Shown: positions 24,919 through 34,064 of the stretch, one piece after another
Numbering within the stretch: the stretch's first letter is position 1
Layout of the letters: each line of letters begins with the position of its first letter
DNA from: an uncultured Actinomycetes bacterium
GTDB taxonomy: Bacteria > Actinomycetota > Acidimicrobiia > Acidimicrobiales > RAAP-2
Direction: 5' to 3'
Assembly: GCA_903893745.1 (NCBI GenBank)
Contig: CAITNF010000004.1
Location: forward strand, 1 to 64,000
DNA: 64,000 nucleotides
Translations under genes and position numbers: made by a program
The notes under the pieces: generated by a model
What the model was told of the DNA's origin: nothing
The model's database searches: none
The model's input: only the letters and a program-made list of their open reading frames with translations

Positions 24919-25335
24919 TTACACACAGTCGCGACAGAGGGACTTGGCACGATTGGCCAGCTGGCTCGTTTTTTTCAAAAGTCGGCACGACTTGCAGCGG
25001 AACTCATCGTCTTGCTTGGGCAAAATTGTTTCAGATGGGTCTGCCGTCGGATCGATATCAACCGCAACTTCATCGTCGTCCTCGGGGGTCGTGGCTCGCC
25101 GGATTGTCTCGGCGAGCACTTCGTCAAGCGCGAGCTCAACATCGACGTCGTCGGCAACGTCCTCTTCCTCTTCGGGAACTGCGACTTCTACCACCACTTC
25201 TTCTAAAGCGATTACGTCGTCACCTTCTACATCGGCATCATCAAGTTCTTCTTCGGCGCCAATAATCTCTTCGTCGAAGCCGTCGGCGAGTTCCTCTTCG
25301 TCGAATACCTCGTCCGTACCTTCATCACTTGCCAT
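24919..25335 (-). CDS. DUF4193-like acidic zinc-ribbon protein
   Basis: This 138-residue protein has a very acidic stretch of about 95 residues followed by a C-terminal zinc ribbon. The ribbon (LPKQDDEFRCKSC, then LCRDCV; C-x2-C...C-x2-C) closely resembles the end of the actinobacterial DUF4193 family, whose role is unknown. The acidic part is longer than in typical members. The start at ATG 25335 is chosen for AGAGGATGTT just upstream; an upstream GTG at 25401 lacks such a site. The RNA appears to have a short leader from a TACACT box near 25362. Confidence 0.75.
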   Translation of the reverse strand: MASDEGTDEVFDEEELADGFDEEIIGAEEELDDADVEGDDVIALEEVVVEVAVPEEEEDVADDVDVELALDEVLAETIRRATTPEDDDEVAVDIDPTADPSETILPKQDDEFRCKSCRLLKKTSQLANRAKSLCRDCV

Positions 25336-25425
25336 AACATCCTCTTCTGTAGCGCTGGCAGTGTAGAACCTTTTTGGGCCCTCCAGGTGTATTCTCACCA
25401 AAAAACTAGATAATTTATAATTTTT

Positions 25426-27036
25426 TTAGCTACGTTGCGTTCGCGCGCGCTCCGCAGCCCGCTCGGCTTCCAGCCGTTCCAGGTCGGTATCGGAAAAATC
25501 AATAAATTCCATAGATTCGGCAATTCCCCGGTGTCCGGCCTGGTCGCGGATGAGACGCGCCATTTCGTGCGCCACTTTGCGGTAGCTGGGGTGGCCCTGA
25601 GGGCCCGATCGAAGTTCGATCAGGTGCATTGCTTCGCGAGCGTTCATTTGAATCACGTAGCGAATCTTGAAGGCGAGTGCCACTGCGTACTGCGCCTGAT
25701 GTGGGAATTCAGTCCGCAGCTCATTGAAAAGGTCCCGCGAACGTTGCAGCGACTCCTCGAAAAGTCCATCGAGGCCCGCTTCGCGAATCATGTCAGGAAC
25801 TTCGTAACCGAGATCAACCGCGAGCGACTGCCATTCAATGGTGCACAAGCGGTGTCGTTGTAAATCTCGAAAGGCACCATAATCAGTTACCAGTTCGAAT
25901 CGGTAGTCGGTCCGCTCGTAGGCCCGCCCCGGGCGATGACGCCGATTACTGCGTGGTCCGATGTAAGTGCGAAGTAGTTCCTGGCGTTGAAGCGCGTCTA
26001 ACGAAGCCACCTTCGCCGTAATATCCTCAGTCGACATCGCCGACGAGGCAAAAACTATGGCCTCAAGCACCTTGGTCTCGCCGTCGGGGTCAAAGTCGAT
26101 CAGGCTAACCAGGTCTTGGTCAGTGTCGATGCGCTCCCCCGGCCAGAGTGATTCGACAATCGAGCTAGTTGCATTCTTCGTCGAAGCCAGATAGTCGACC
26201 CACACGCCACCACGCTCCGGGACGTCGAGTCGGCGTAAAAACGAAGGGATGACTTTGGTGAGTTCTTGAATCATTAATTCTGCGTAGTGGTGCACCTCTG
26301 GCAGAGGATGCGCTCGCATGCGTAGGAGGAGCGCTTCGTAAGCTTGGCCCGAGGCGTAGATGCCCAGATTCGATAGCGCGCTCGCAGGTAAAAGGCCCCT
26401 CGTCGCATCGAGTGCTTTGGCTCGTATCGCTTGACGGTAGACAAAATCGGTGTCCTGTGCAGTTTTGGGGTACCGCTTGGTCAGCCACTCAGTCATCTGT
26501 GGAAGCAAATGACTGTACGTATCGAACATTCGGTCCATCTCGCCAACGTAGCGAGCGCCAAAACGTGATTCGAGAATGTCGTGATCTCTATAAAAGCGAT
26601 AGTGGCCGTTCGCGAGACGTTTGTCATAGCCGAGATAGCGCGTCGACTGCTCGAGATAGCTCATCAGTCGTCCCCACTCGAGGACCTTGGTCAGAACATT
26701 GCTAGCTTGCTCGCAGGCGAGATGGACGCCACCCAGCTGCGCCACGGAGTCATCGCCGTATTCGTAGAAGATGCGCTGATAGAGATCATCGGCCCGCGCT
26801 AAACCAACGGTTGCGTCGATAGAGACATCGCCAGTCAAATCCAAATCACCCACGAACTCATCCAAAAAGAGGCGTCGTAGGCTTTTTGATGAACGCGAAT
26901 AGCGAGCGAAAAGCGCTCCCTTCACAACTTCGGGCAGGTTAACGAGAGCGAACACTGGTCCGTCGAGATTGGTGAAATATCGACGAAGAATCTCTACTTC
27001 AGATTCACTGAACTCTTCGGCGACGTAGGGGTGCAT
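25426..27036 (-). CDS. tandem-domain ThyX-like thymidylate synthase
   Basis: The 536-residue protein contains two ThyX-like halves. The first half (about 1-245) has ARYSRSSKSLRRLF, the partial signature W-G-R-x2-S-Y-L-E-Q-S-T-R-Y at 121-134, and a C-terminal ThyX-like segment at 211-240. The second half (about 320-500) has RHRLCTIEWQS at 394-404 and NAREAMHLIELRS at 465-477. ThyX makes dTMP from dUMP using FAD and methylene-THF; canonical ThyX is about 230 residues and has RHR-x-x-S-x-N-E-Q-S-x-R-Y in one chain. The signature is split between the halves here. Two-domain proteins of this size occur in other actinobacteria, but enzymatic activity is not certain. Confidence 0.85.
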   Translation of the reverse strand: MHPYVAEEFSESEVEILRRYFTNLDGPVFALVNLPEVVKGALFARYSRSSKSLRRLFLDEFVGDLDLTGDVSIDATVGLARADDLYQRIFYEYGDDSVAQLGGVHLACEQASNVLTKVLEWGRLMSYLEQSTRYLGYDKRLANGHYRFYRDHDILESRFGARYVGEMDRMFDTYSHLLPQMTEWLTKRYPKTAQDTDFVYRQAIRAKALDATRGLLPASALSNLGIYASGQAYEALLLRMRAHPLPEVHHYAELMIQELTKVIPSFLRRLDVPERGGVWVDYLASTKNATSSIVESLWPGERIDTDQDLVSLIDFDPDGETKVLEAIVFASSAMSTEDITAKVASLDALQRQELLRTYIGPRSNRRHRPGRAYERTDYRFELVTDYGAFRDLQRHRLCTIEWQSLAVDLGYEVPDMIREAGLDGLFEESLQRSRDLFNELRTEFPHQAQYAVALAFKIRYVIQMNAREAMHLIELRSGPQGHPSYRKVAHEMARLIRDQAGHRGIAESMEFIDFSDTDLERLEAERAAERARTQRS

Positions 27037-27060
27037 GGATTAACGAGATTAGAACCGAAA

Positions 27061-29190
27061 CTACGCAAGCGGGTGGACGCTCGAAGCCCCCGCAACGACA
27101 CTTCTCAAAACCATGTCCTTGGCTGCTTCTGCCGACTCGGCCAGTGAAGGCATATGACGAAGGCGCGAAAACTGCTCACAGAGGTCGGCAACTTGTTTAG
27201 CGTTTCGGACAAAATCCCCAGGTGATGTCTGGCCTATTTCGACGTCCGCGAGGTCCAGAACCGTTCTCAGCGACGCTCCACGCGCCCACGCGGAGATGGT
27301 GGTCGAAAACTTTCCGTCCGGTTCTTTGGCGTGAGGAACCCGATATCGATCCTCAACCTCACGGATTGTCATCGACACAATATGTATTTCGGCCAACTGA
27401 TCGCGCAACTTGCCACGGCGATCAGAACCGAGTCGATCATTCAGGTTTCTGGTCTTTTTGGTAGTGACCTGTTTGGCAGCATTCAGGGTTTTCGAGGCGC
27501 GCTTCGATTCGAAGACAAAGGCCGAAAGAAGTCCCGCAAGCTGCGACGGCTCTAGGCCATCAAAAATTCCTTGACGCAGCGATTCAGCAATTGCCAAATC
27601 ACACTCGTGGTACAGCGATCGGAGCAGTTGGCCGTGCTCGGTCAACTTCCAACCTTCGGCATAGCCCAGCTCCTCCAGCACGTGATGTCGAGCCACCATC
27701 TGCTCGGATAGAGGCCATTTGGAGACCGTCGCGCGGCGATCCGCTTCAAACTGGGCGTAGGAACGCTGCACGACCTCTATGGCCGTTTCGTATTCGAAGT
27801 GGTTGATGAGGTTGCAGGTGAGGTTGTAGGTGGGTCGAAACGAGGAATGTAGATCTGAAGGTGGGGCCAAGGCAACCCGCGCAACATCCTGCAGCGCGAC
27901 TTCGTTGGCGAAACAGACAATGGCGTGGCCCTCGTCGTCGAGACCACGTCGTCCGGCCCGACCGGTCATTTGCGAAAATTCACTGCTCGAGAGAAATTTC
28001 CGGCCTTCGTCTGAATACTTTGAAAAACGCTCTAAAGCAACCGAGCGAGCAGGCATGTTGACGCCAAGGGCCAACGTTTCGGTGGCGAACACGACAGCGA
28101 GCAGATTATTTTCGAAGCATTTCTCGACAATCTCACGAAAAACTGGAACCATACCGGCGTGGTGCATTGAAAGACCTCTACGAAGTGAGTCAATGAAGTC
28201 CGCGTACTCCAAAGCTTGGAGATCTTCGTCGCTGAATCCCAGTAGTCGTTCTGTCGCTATCGCCTCTATCTCGCGACGTTGCTCGGGGGTAGTAAATAAC
28301 AGTCCGTCACGTCGGCATTGATGCACCGCATCATCGCAGGCGGCCCGAGAGAAGATGAAGACAATGACCGGAAGCAGGTCCTCTTTCTCTAATGCCTGAA
28401 GTAATTCACTTCGTCGAGGTGGTCGAAATGGTGGCGGTGGTGCGCTCGATTTTGGCCCCTTCCAACGAGGTCCCGGTCGAAACTGCCGAGTTGATTTCAT
28501 CTTGTTATCGGTGCGGTGCGCATCATCACTAAGCCGGGAGTCCTGCAGCAGGTCCATTATCTCGGCCGCAGGTTGACCACGCCGGACAATCGCAAAATGA
28601 TTGTGTAGCTCAATCGGACGGTCTCTTTCAACAATCACGGTGGTGTCGCCTCGAACTTGAGTGAACCACTCTCCTAAGAATTGAGCGTTGCCCACAGTTG
28701 CCGATAGTGCTACAAATCGAACCGCGGATGGAGTGAGAATCAGTACTTCTTCCCATACGCCACCACGGTAGGGGTCTTGGAGGTAATGGACTTCGTCGAG
28801 CACCACGAGACCTAAGGTCTGCAATTGGCCCGAGTCCGTGAGGAGCATGTTTCGTAGTACTTCGGTGGTCATCACAATGATGTCGGCGTCTCGGTTGTGT
28901 GACCGATCACCGGTCAGAAGGCCCACTCGATTTGCTCCAAAGAGAACGCTGAGTTCATGAAACTTCTGGTTAGAAAGAGCCTTCAGCGGAGTGGTGTAAA
29001 AAGCTCTCTCGCCTCGTTCGAGTGTTCGTCCGATGGCGTAATTGGCAATTAACGTCTTGCCAGAGCCGGTGGGCGCGCTAACTAGGACGTTAGTTCTGCG
29101 GTCAACGGCATCAATGGCTTCGATTTGGAAACCATCTAGACCAAAACCCAGACCATCAACAAAACTGGCACGATACGTGTCGTTGCTCAC
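27061..29190 (-). CDS. helY: Ski2-like DEVH-box RNA helicase
   Basis: The 709-residue protein is a superfamily 2 helicase with Walker A SAPTGSGKT (38-46), DEVH at 132-135, FVALSATVGN (motif III), and GVNMPARSVAL with QMTGRAGRRGLD (motif VI). A helical C-terminal half of about 280 residues follows. It matches actinobacterial HelY but is shorter than the M. tuberculosis protein (about 900). helY beside tatC is conserved in mycobacteria. It starts at GTG 29190, overlapping the tatC stop as GTGA. Probably acts in RNA turnover. Confidence 0.92.
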   Translation of the reverse strand: MSNDTYRASFVDGLGFGLDGFQIEAIDAVDRRTNVLVSAPTGSGKTLIANYAIGRTLERGERAFYTTPLKALSNQKFHELSVLFGANRVGLLTGDRSHNRDADIIVMTTEVLRNMLLTDSGQLQTLGLVVLDEVHYLQDPYRGGVWEEVLILTPSAVRFVALSATVGNAQFLGEWFTQVRGDTTVIVERDRPIELHNHFAIVRRGQPAAEIMDLLQDSRLSDDAHRTDNKMKSTRQFRPGPRWKGPKSSAPPPPFRPPRRSELLQALEKEDLLPVIVFIFSRAACDDAVHQCRRDGLLFTTPEQRREIEAIATERLLGFSDEDLQALEYADFIDSLRRGLSMHHAGMVPVFREIVEKCFENNLLAVVFATETLALGVNMPARSVALERFSKYSDEGRKFLSSSEFSQMTGRAGRRGLDDEGHAIVCFANEVALQDVARVALAPPSDLHSSFRPTYNLTCNLINHFEYETAIEVVQRSYAQFEADRRATVSKWPLSEQMVARHHVLEELGYAEGWKLTEHGQLLRSLYHECDLAIAESLRQGIFDGLEPSQLAGLLSAFVFESKRASKTLNAAKQVTTKKTRNLNDRLGSDRRGKLRDQLAEIHIVSMTIREVEDRYRVPHAKEPDGKFSTTISAWARGASLRTVLDLADVEIGQTSPGDFVRNAKQVADLCEQFSRLRHMPSLAESAEAAKDMVLRSVVAGASSVHPLA

Positions 29191-29915
29191 TTGCCGAACA
29201 ACTTACCAACCCCAATTGACAAGAAATAAAACACCGTCAATGGAATCGCGAGAGCCATCATTGAAAGTGGGTCGCCGCTCGGAGTGAAAACTCCCGAGAC
29301 AATGGTGATGGCAATGAGGGCGTATCGCCACATGCGCAACAGCTTCGCGGGCGTGACCACTCCAGCCAACTGCAGGGCCACCAAAATAACTGGAAATTCA
29401 AAAGTGATGCCGAATACGAACATCATCAGTAAGAAGAGACTGAGATATTGGTTGGGATTGTATTCCGTGAACAGTGACTTTCCGCCGATTGACTGCAAGA
29501 ATGCGATCGCGTGCGAGAAGCTGTAGTAAGCCACGGCAACTCCGCCAGCAAAGAAAAATATTGAGGAAAATACGAAGGGTATTGCGTACCGTCGTTCTTG
29601 TGCCTTGAGCCCTGGAGTGATGAAACGCCAAACCTGCCAGAGGATAATTGGCAGTGCCAGAAATAGTCCACCAAAAAAGGCGATCTTGATCCGCAGCGAA
29701 AGCCCATCGAGAGGATTCGTGACTAGAAACTGGCAGTGGCCCGGCAAGGCTCGGCAATAGGGTTGCTGCAGAAAATGCAAAATCTTTGCGTAGAGAAGAA
29801 ACGAGACAACGCCGAGTACCGAAACACCAGCAATAATGACGAGCGCCCGGCGCCGAACTTCGGCGAGATGCTCACTAAGTGTCATTCCCGTTGCCGCGCG
29901 CCTGAATGAAGTCAT
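29187..29915 (-). CDS. tatC: Tat translocase subunit TatC
   Basis: The 242-residue membrane protein has six helices and TatC features: MTLSEHLAEVRRRALVII at the N-terminus, LSLRIKIAFFGGLFLALP, GLKAQERRYAIPFVFSS and FGITFEFPVILVALQLAGVV. TatC recognises twin-Arg signal peptides and exports folded proteins. It lies between the TatB-like gene (five bases upstream) and helY (GTGA overlap). Confidence 0.96.
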   Translation of the reverse strand: MTSFRRAATGMTLSEHLAEVRRRALVIIAGVSVLGVVSFLLYAKILHFLQQPYCRALPGHCQFLVTNPLDGLSLRIKIAFFGGLFLALPIILWQVWRFITPGLKAQERRYAIPFVFSSIFFFAGGVAVAYYSFSHAIAFLQSIGGKSLFTEYNPNQYLSLFLLMMFVFGITFEFPVILVALQLAGVVTPAKLLRMWRYALIAITIVSGVFTPSGDPLSMMALAIPLTVFYFLSIGVGKLFGK

Positions 29916-29920
29916 AGTCG

Positions 29921-30319
29921 TTAGTTCAGCGATGGATCATTAGCGGCCGGCACATCGCTACTCGGACGGTCCTCGCGTCGCACCGGTAGTGGCACGGTTG
30001 CCTCATCGGTCGGAGTGGGACTCGCAGGAGATTCTGGGTTCAGGGTGACGGTCTCATTCGAACCATCCCTCGCGTCAGCGCGATCAGCCAGGGTATTGAG
30101 TAAATTGACGGGATTACGAGCGATACGTGCGAGATCACCCGTGCTGGGAAGGTCCGGGAGAGATTCGCGAACCTCGCTCTCGATGCGCTCTTGCATGCGT
30201 TTGAAACCACGCCACAACGTGCCAAGTCGGTGGGCAACGTCGGGAATTTTGTCCGGACCCAGCAGCACCAGAACCACCGTAATAATCACCATGATTTTGA
30301 TCGGACTCAAGGTGAACAT
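29921..30319 (-). CDS. tatB: TatA/TatB-family translocase protein, TatB-like
   Basis: The 132-residue protein has one N-terminal membrane helix, the GP-x2-IP hinge (VLLGPDKIPDVAHRLG), an amphipathic helix and a disordered tail rich in Pro, Asp and Glu. A Pro after the hinge Gly and the tail length are closer to TatB than TatA. No second TatA-like gene lies nearby, so this may serve with a TatA encoded elsewhere or cover both roles. It is followed by tatC. Confidence 0.85.
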   Translation of the reverse strand: MFTLSPIKIMVIITVVLVLLGPDKIPDVAHRLGTLWRGFKRMQERIESEVRESLPDLPSTGDLARIARNPVNLLNTLADRADARDGSNETVTLNPESPASPTPTDEATVPLPVRREDRPSSDVPAANDPSLN

Positions 30320-30351
30320 CCAGCCATTCTAGGGCCGAATTTTCTGACTTG

Positions 30352-30978
30352 TTAAAGCAGCCCCACACGAGTCATGGGCCAAATTCTGAGGAAAACCTTG
30401 CCGATTAGGTAACTTTTTGGAACTGATCCCCACATCCGACTGTCGCATGAGTTCGGGCGATTGTCACCCATCATGAAGTAGGAGTTGGCCGGAACCACTA
30501 CATTGCCAATTGCTCCCCCGAGGGGCTCGACGTGCGTCCAATCTTCTTTCAGAACACTAAAGGTATGGCTGCCCGCCGGTTCGTAAAGAACTCTATTCCC
30601 ATTGGAGGTTAAGTGATCTCCCGGTAGACCAATAACTCGCTTGACGAGGTCCGCAACTACTTCACCGCAGTGCTCACTTGGTGGCGCTTTAAAAACGACA
30701 ATATCGCCACGATGAATCGTTCCGAACTCGGTACTGAGTTTTGATACAACAATTCGATCACCAATTTGGAGCGTCGGCTCCATGGAGGCAGATGGAATAA
30801 AGAATGTTTGTAGTACGTAGCTACGCATTACGAACGACACCAGTACTGCGACCACAATAATTACGACCCACTCAGTTAGTTTCTTCGAACGGCGCTTAGG
30901 GTCCTTGACGCCGTTACTTTCGATATCGCTCTCGGAAAGGAGCGGAGTGCCGGAATCGTGGTTCTCTTCGTTAGTCAC
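30352..30978 (-). CDS. lepB: signal peptidase I
   Basis: The 208-residue type I signal peptidase has a cytoplasmic N-terminus of about 30 residues, one membrane helix (about 36-55), the Ser box IPSASMEPTLQIGDR with catalytic Ser, and the Lys in VADLVKRVIGLPGDHL. C-terminal boxes include YFMMGDNRPNSCDSRMWG. It lies between pafA and the tat genes, adding the Sec/Tat processing enzyme to the export block. Mycobacteria have pafB and pafC in this region instead. Confidence 0.95.
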   Translation of the reverse strand: MTNEENHDSGTPLLSESDIESNGVKDPKRRSKKLTEWVVIIVVAVLVSFVMRSYVLQTFFIPSASMEPTLQIGDRIVVSKLSTEFGTIHRGDIVVFKAPPSEHCGEVVADLVKRVIGLPGDHLTSNGNRVLYEPAGSHTFSVLKEDWTHVEPLGGAIGNVVVPANSYFMMGDNRPNSCDSRMWGSVPKSYLIGKVFLRIWPMTRVGLL

Positions 30979-30987
30979 TTTTCAAGG

Positions 30988-32367
30988 TTACTCGTGCTTG
31001 TCACGACGCTCGAGCGAGATGAGAAGCTTGCGAAAACGCTCGTCGTCACTCTTGAAGGGGTCTTTTAGTAGCACGGTTCTCTGCATCTCATCATTTAACT
31101 TGAGGTGGACCCAGTCGACCGTGTAATCGCGCCGCCACTTTTTAGCCGTTTTGATGAACGTTCCCCGCATATGGGCGCGGGTGGTTGCCGGCGGTGTTTC
31201 CACGGCTAACGAAACTTGGTCGTCGGTCACTACTCTTGTCACGCGGCCACGTGACTGTAGTCCATAGAACAGACCGCGTTCCAGACTGGTGTCGTGGTAC
31301 AGCAGGTCAAGGAGAGCAATCTTTGGATCTTGAAGTGTCGCGCCAAACCTGGACTGCGCTCTCTCAATAATCTGCAGCTTTGCTATCCAATCAACGCGAT
31401 CGGCTAACAACATGGGGTCGATTCGGTACTGCTCGATAACTTCACGCCAGAGCCGAACCACTTGCACGAGATCCGGTGGCATCTCGCGCGATTGAATGAA
31501 CATCTCTGCGCGTTCACAAAGGTCATCTTGAATTTCGAGAGCCGTCATGTCTCGTCCAGATACCAGGCGAACCGGCTCTTCGCACCATAAATCGTAAGAG
31601 ATATCTCTCAGCGCATTAATTGGCGAAACCATGTCATAGTCACGTAACACGGTGGTGCGGTCCTCAATCATTGCGAGAACCACTGCTGCGGTGCCAACCT
31701 TTAGGAAGGTGGCGAACTCATTCATGTTGGAATCGCCAACAATAACGTGGAGCCTACGAAAACGTTCTGAATCGGCGTGGGGCTCATCGCGGGTGTTAAT
31801 TATTGGCCGACTTCTCGTGGTGGCCGAAGAAATTGACTCCCAAATGTGCTCGGCCCGCTGACTCATTGAGAAGTTCGTGCCTCTGGCGTTCGTAACAATT
31901 TTTCCCGCGCCGGCGAAGATTTGACGACTAATCAAGTACGGAATGAAGACCTGTTCAAGTCTCGACAGGTCGTCGATTCTCTCGATGCAATAGTTTTCGT
32001 GACAGCCGTACGAATTGCCGGAAGAGTCGGTGTTGTTCTTGAAAAGGAAGATTTCACCTCGAATTCCCTCTTCTCGCAGTTGTTCTTGGGCGTGATTAAC
32101 GAGCTCTCTGAGTATTGTCTCGCCCGCCTTGTCCTGGGCCACGAGGTCCGTGAGCGTGTCACATTCAGCCGTGGCGTACTCGGGGTGGCTGCCAACATCG
32201 AGGTAGAGCCGGCTTCCATTCTCAAGAAATACGTTGCTAGAGCGCCCCCATGCCACGACTTTACGAAATAAAAACCGAGAAACTTCATCCGGGCTGAGGC
32301 GACGTTGGCCCTTTAGCGAGAAGGTAATACCGAACTCTGTTTCAACCCCGAAGATTCGCTTCAGCAT
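30988..32367 (-). CDS. pafA: Pup-protein ligase
   Basis: The 459-residue ligase uses ATP to join the C-terminal Glu of Pup to substrate lysines. It matches PafA by RIFGVETEFGITF, QRRLSPDEVSRFLFR, GSRLYLDVGSHPEYAT (with the catalytic Asp) and YGCHENYCIER. It is distinguished from the related Dop at 34065 by its N-terminal HRR/QRR-LSP segment and lack of the Dop loop. It lies 22 bases after prcA. Confidence 0.96.
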   Translation of the reverse strand: MLKRIFGVETEFGITFSLKGQRRLSPDEVSRFLFRKVVAWGRSSNVFLENGSRLYLDVGSHPEYATAECDTLTDLVAQDKAGETILRELVNHAQEQLREEGIRGEIFLFKNNTDSSGNSYGCHENYCIERIDDLSRLEQVFIPYLISRQIFAGAGKIVTNARGTNFSMSQRAEHIWESISSATTRSRPIINTRDEPHADSERFRRLHVIVGDSNMNEFATFLKVGTAAVVLAMIEDRTTVLRDYDMVSPINALRDISYDLWCEEPVRLVSGRDMTALEIQDDLCERAEMFIQSREMPPDLVQVVRLWREVIEQYRIDPMLLADRVDWIAKLQIIERAQSRFGATLQDPKIALLDLLYHDTSLERGLFYGLQSRGRVTRVVTDDQVSLAVETPPATTRAHMRGTFIKTAKKWRRDYTVDWVHLKLNDEMQRTVLLKDPFKSDDERFRKLLISLERRDKHE

Positions 32368-32389
32368 CTACGAAACCAGTACGCGATCC

Positions 32390-33067
32390 TCAACCGAGAA
32401 TCTCACTGACCTCTCCATCACTAAGGCGAGCGAATGTACGACGATTTCCACGGTCCTCTAGAATTCCAATTTCCAAGTCGGCGACTGCAATGGTGCGGTC
32501 GGGCCCCGCGAGAGCATTGATGGCATTTTGGAGAGTGGTCTTCAGCGTTTGGGTCGTTGTTTCGGATGCCGCGAAGCGGCCCTTAATGGTTTCCGCGTCG
32601 CCCCCAAGCACGGCAAAATTAGGTTCATCAGAGATTGTTCCCTCGTAGGCCACCCGATAGAGCTTCGTCGAACGAAATTGATTACCAAGTTGCGCTACCA
32701 GAATCTCAATCTCCAAAGGTTTTGGACCTTCGGTAAACATATCGCCAACGTGCTGGGCGTAGAAATTAGCTAAAGCTCGAGCGTCAACGTCCTCGCGCGC
32801 GTAGGTGAAGCCCGTCCCGTCCGCCCAGCGAATGCCAGCTTCGCGAAGTCGATCAAATTCGTTGTATTTGCCGACGCCCGCAAAAGCAATCCGATCATAG
32901 ATTTCGGAGATTTTGTTCAATGACGCCGATGGATTTTCCGCCACCATGACTACTCCCACGTCATAGATTGCAGCAATGATGGACCGTCCTCGAGCAATCC
33001 CCTTCTGAGCGAACTCGGCACGATCCTTTATCAGCTGCTCGGGCGCTACATAAAAGAAGTTGCTCAT
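32390..33067 (-). CDS. prcA: 20S proteasome alpha subunit
   Basis: The 225-residue alpha subunit forms the outer rings of the proteasome core. It has the N-terminal gate helix segment SNFFYVAPEQLIKDRAEFAQ and the alpha-type GIARGRSIIAAIYDVGVVMV, with no catalytic Thr. Its start overlaps the prcB stop as ATGA. The usual HbYX docking pocket residues cannot be judged here. Confidence 0.96.
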   Translation of the reverse strand: MSNFFYVAPEQLIKDRAEFAQKGIARGRSIIAAIYDVGVVMVAENPSASLNKISEIYDRIAFAGVGKYNEFDRLREAGIRWADGTGFTYAREDVDARALANFYAQHVGDMFTEGPKPLEIEILVAQLGNQFRSTKLYRVAYEGTISDEPNFAVLGGDAETIKGRFAASETTTQTLKTTLQNAINALAGPDRTIAVADLEIGILEDRGNRRTFARLSDGEVSEILG

Positions 33068-33858
33068 CGCAATGTACCTCCGGCGAAGCCACCAGAACTG
33101 GTACGTCGTTCGCTGATGGCCGCAAAGCGAGCGCCGGTGTCGGCTTGGGACAACTCGTTAAAACCGGTGGCATCAATAGTGACAATCATGGGGAAAATGT
33201 TACGAACGAAGTCTGGGCCCCCAGTACTTGGGTCGTTATCACCAGCTTCGTAGAGCGCCAAAGCGCCTAAATCAATCGCTTCATCGAGGTTCAGGTCACT
33301 CCTAAAACCCAACCGTAGGGTGTTCTCGGCGAACGGGGAGCCTGAACCAATCGTTGCAAAGTCAAAGCGCTCGTAGCAACCCCCGGCGCCGTCATATTCA
33401 AAGATTCGACCCACCTGGTGACCCAGGTCCCAACCAGCCAGTAGTGGCAATACCACGAGCGGCGACGTGAGGTTGTTTCTTTGAATAATGGGCGACAGAT
33501 AGTTCGCCTTACCTTCGAGACTGAGCGACATGTCGGTCATCTTCTCGTAGTGTTCAAATGAGAGTTGCGCCATGCGAATGAATTCAATTCCCCGTGCCGC
33601 AGTACCCGAAACTGCAATAGCGGTGTAGCGGTCTGCCGGCTCAATTTTACGAACGTCGCGGCTGGCGATGTAGTGACTCGTAGCTTGGCGGTCTCCCACC
33701 ATCACCACTCCCCCGACGTAGCGAACTGCAATCACGGTGGTGGCGTGCGCCAGCTTTAGGTCATCGGCCGCAGAGGGCTTGCTCAGACCAGCCGATTCTG
33801 CGAAACGAAAAAACGAGGGGCCCGGATCGTCATGGGCGCTAAACAGCGGAAGACCCAT
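33064..33858 (-). CDS. prcB: 20S proteasome beta subunit
   Basis: The 264-residue catalytic subunit has a propeptide of about 39 residues; cleavage between A39 and T40 (AHA-TTVIAVRYVGG) exposes the N-terminal Thr nucleophile. GDRQATSHYI and the Lys-33 type region follow. Mycobacterial PrcB has Gly instead of Ala before the Thr. It starts two bases after the pup stop region and is coupled to prcA. Confidence 0.96.
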   Translation of the reverse strand: MGLPLFSAHDDPGPSFFRFAESAGLSKPSAADDLKLAHATTVIAVRYVGGVVMVGDRQATSHYIASRDVRKIEPADRYTAIAVSGTAARGIEFIRMAQLSFEHYEKMTDMSLSLEGKANYLSPIIQRNNLTSPLVVLPLLAGWDLGHQVGRIFEYDGAGGCYERFDFATIGSGSPFAENTLRLGFRSDLNLDEAIDLGALALYEAGDNDPSTGGPDFVRNIFPMIVTIDATGFNELSQADTGARFAAISERRTSSGGFAGGTLR

Positions 33859-33860
33859 TG

Positions 33861-34055
33861 TTACTCGCCGCCCTTTTGAACATAATTTTTCACAAACTCT
33901 TCGGCGTTCTCTTCCAATACCTCATCAATTTCATCGAGAAGATCATCAAGGTCCGACTTGAGTTGCTCCCCCTTGACGCCCTCAACCGCCACCTCCGACG
34001 ATGAGGTGTCTTTACGGGCGCTGCGTTGGCGCTGGATTCGTTCCTGTTCGCTCAT
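33861..34055 (-). CDS. pup: prokaryotic ubiquitin-like protein Pup
   Basis: The 64-residue protein is Pup: a charged, disordered N-terminus, a helical Mpa-binding region (LDDLLDEIDEVLEENAEEFV) and a C-terminal GGE. Because it ends in Glu rather than Gln, it can be ligated by PafA without prior deamidation. It lies between dop and prcB, as usual. No start other than ATG 34055 is reasonable. Confidence 0.97.
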   Translation of the reverse strand: MSEQERIQRQRSARKDTSSSEVAVEGVKGEQLKSDLDDLLDEIDEVLEENAEEFVKNYVQKGGE

Positions 34056-34064
34056 GATGTAGTT

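Noticed and set aside
24533-25366. 277-codon Ser-rich frame on the plus strand
   Set aside because: It is the mirror of the acidic DUF4193 codons (GAN read backward gives TCN-like Ser codons) and of the GNAT gene.
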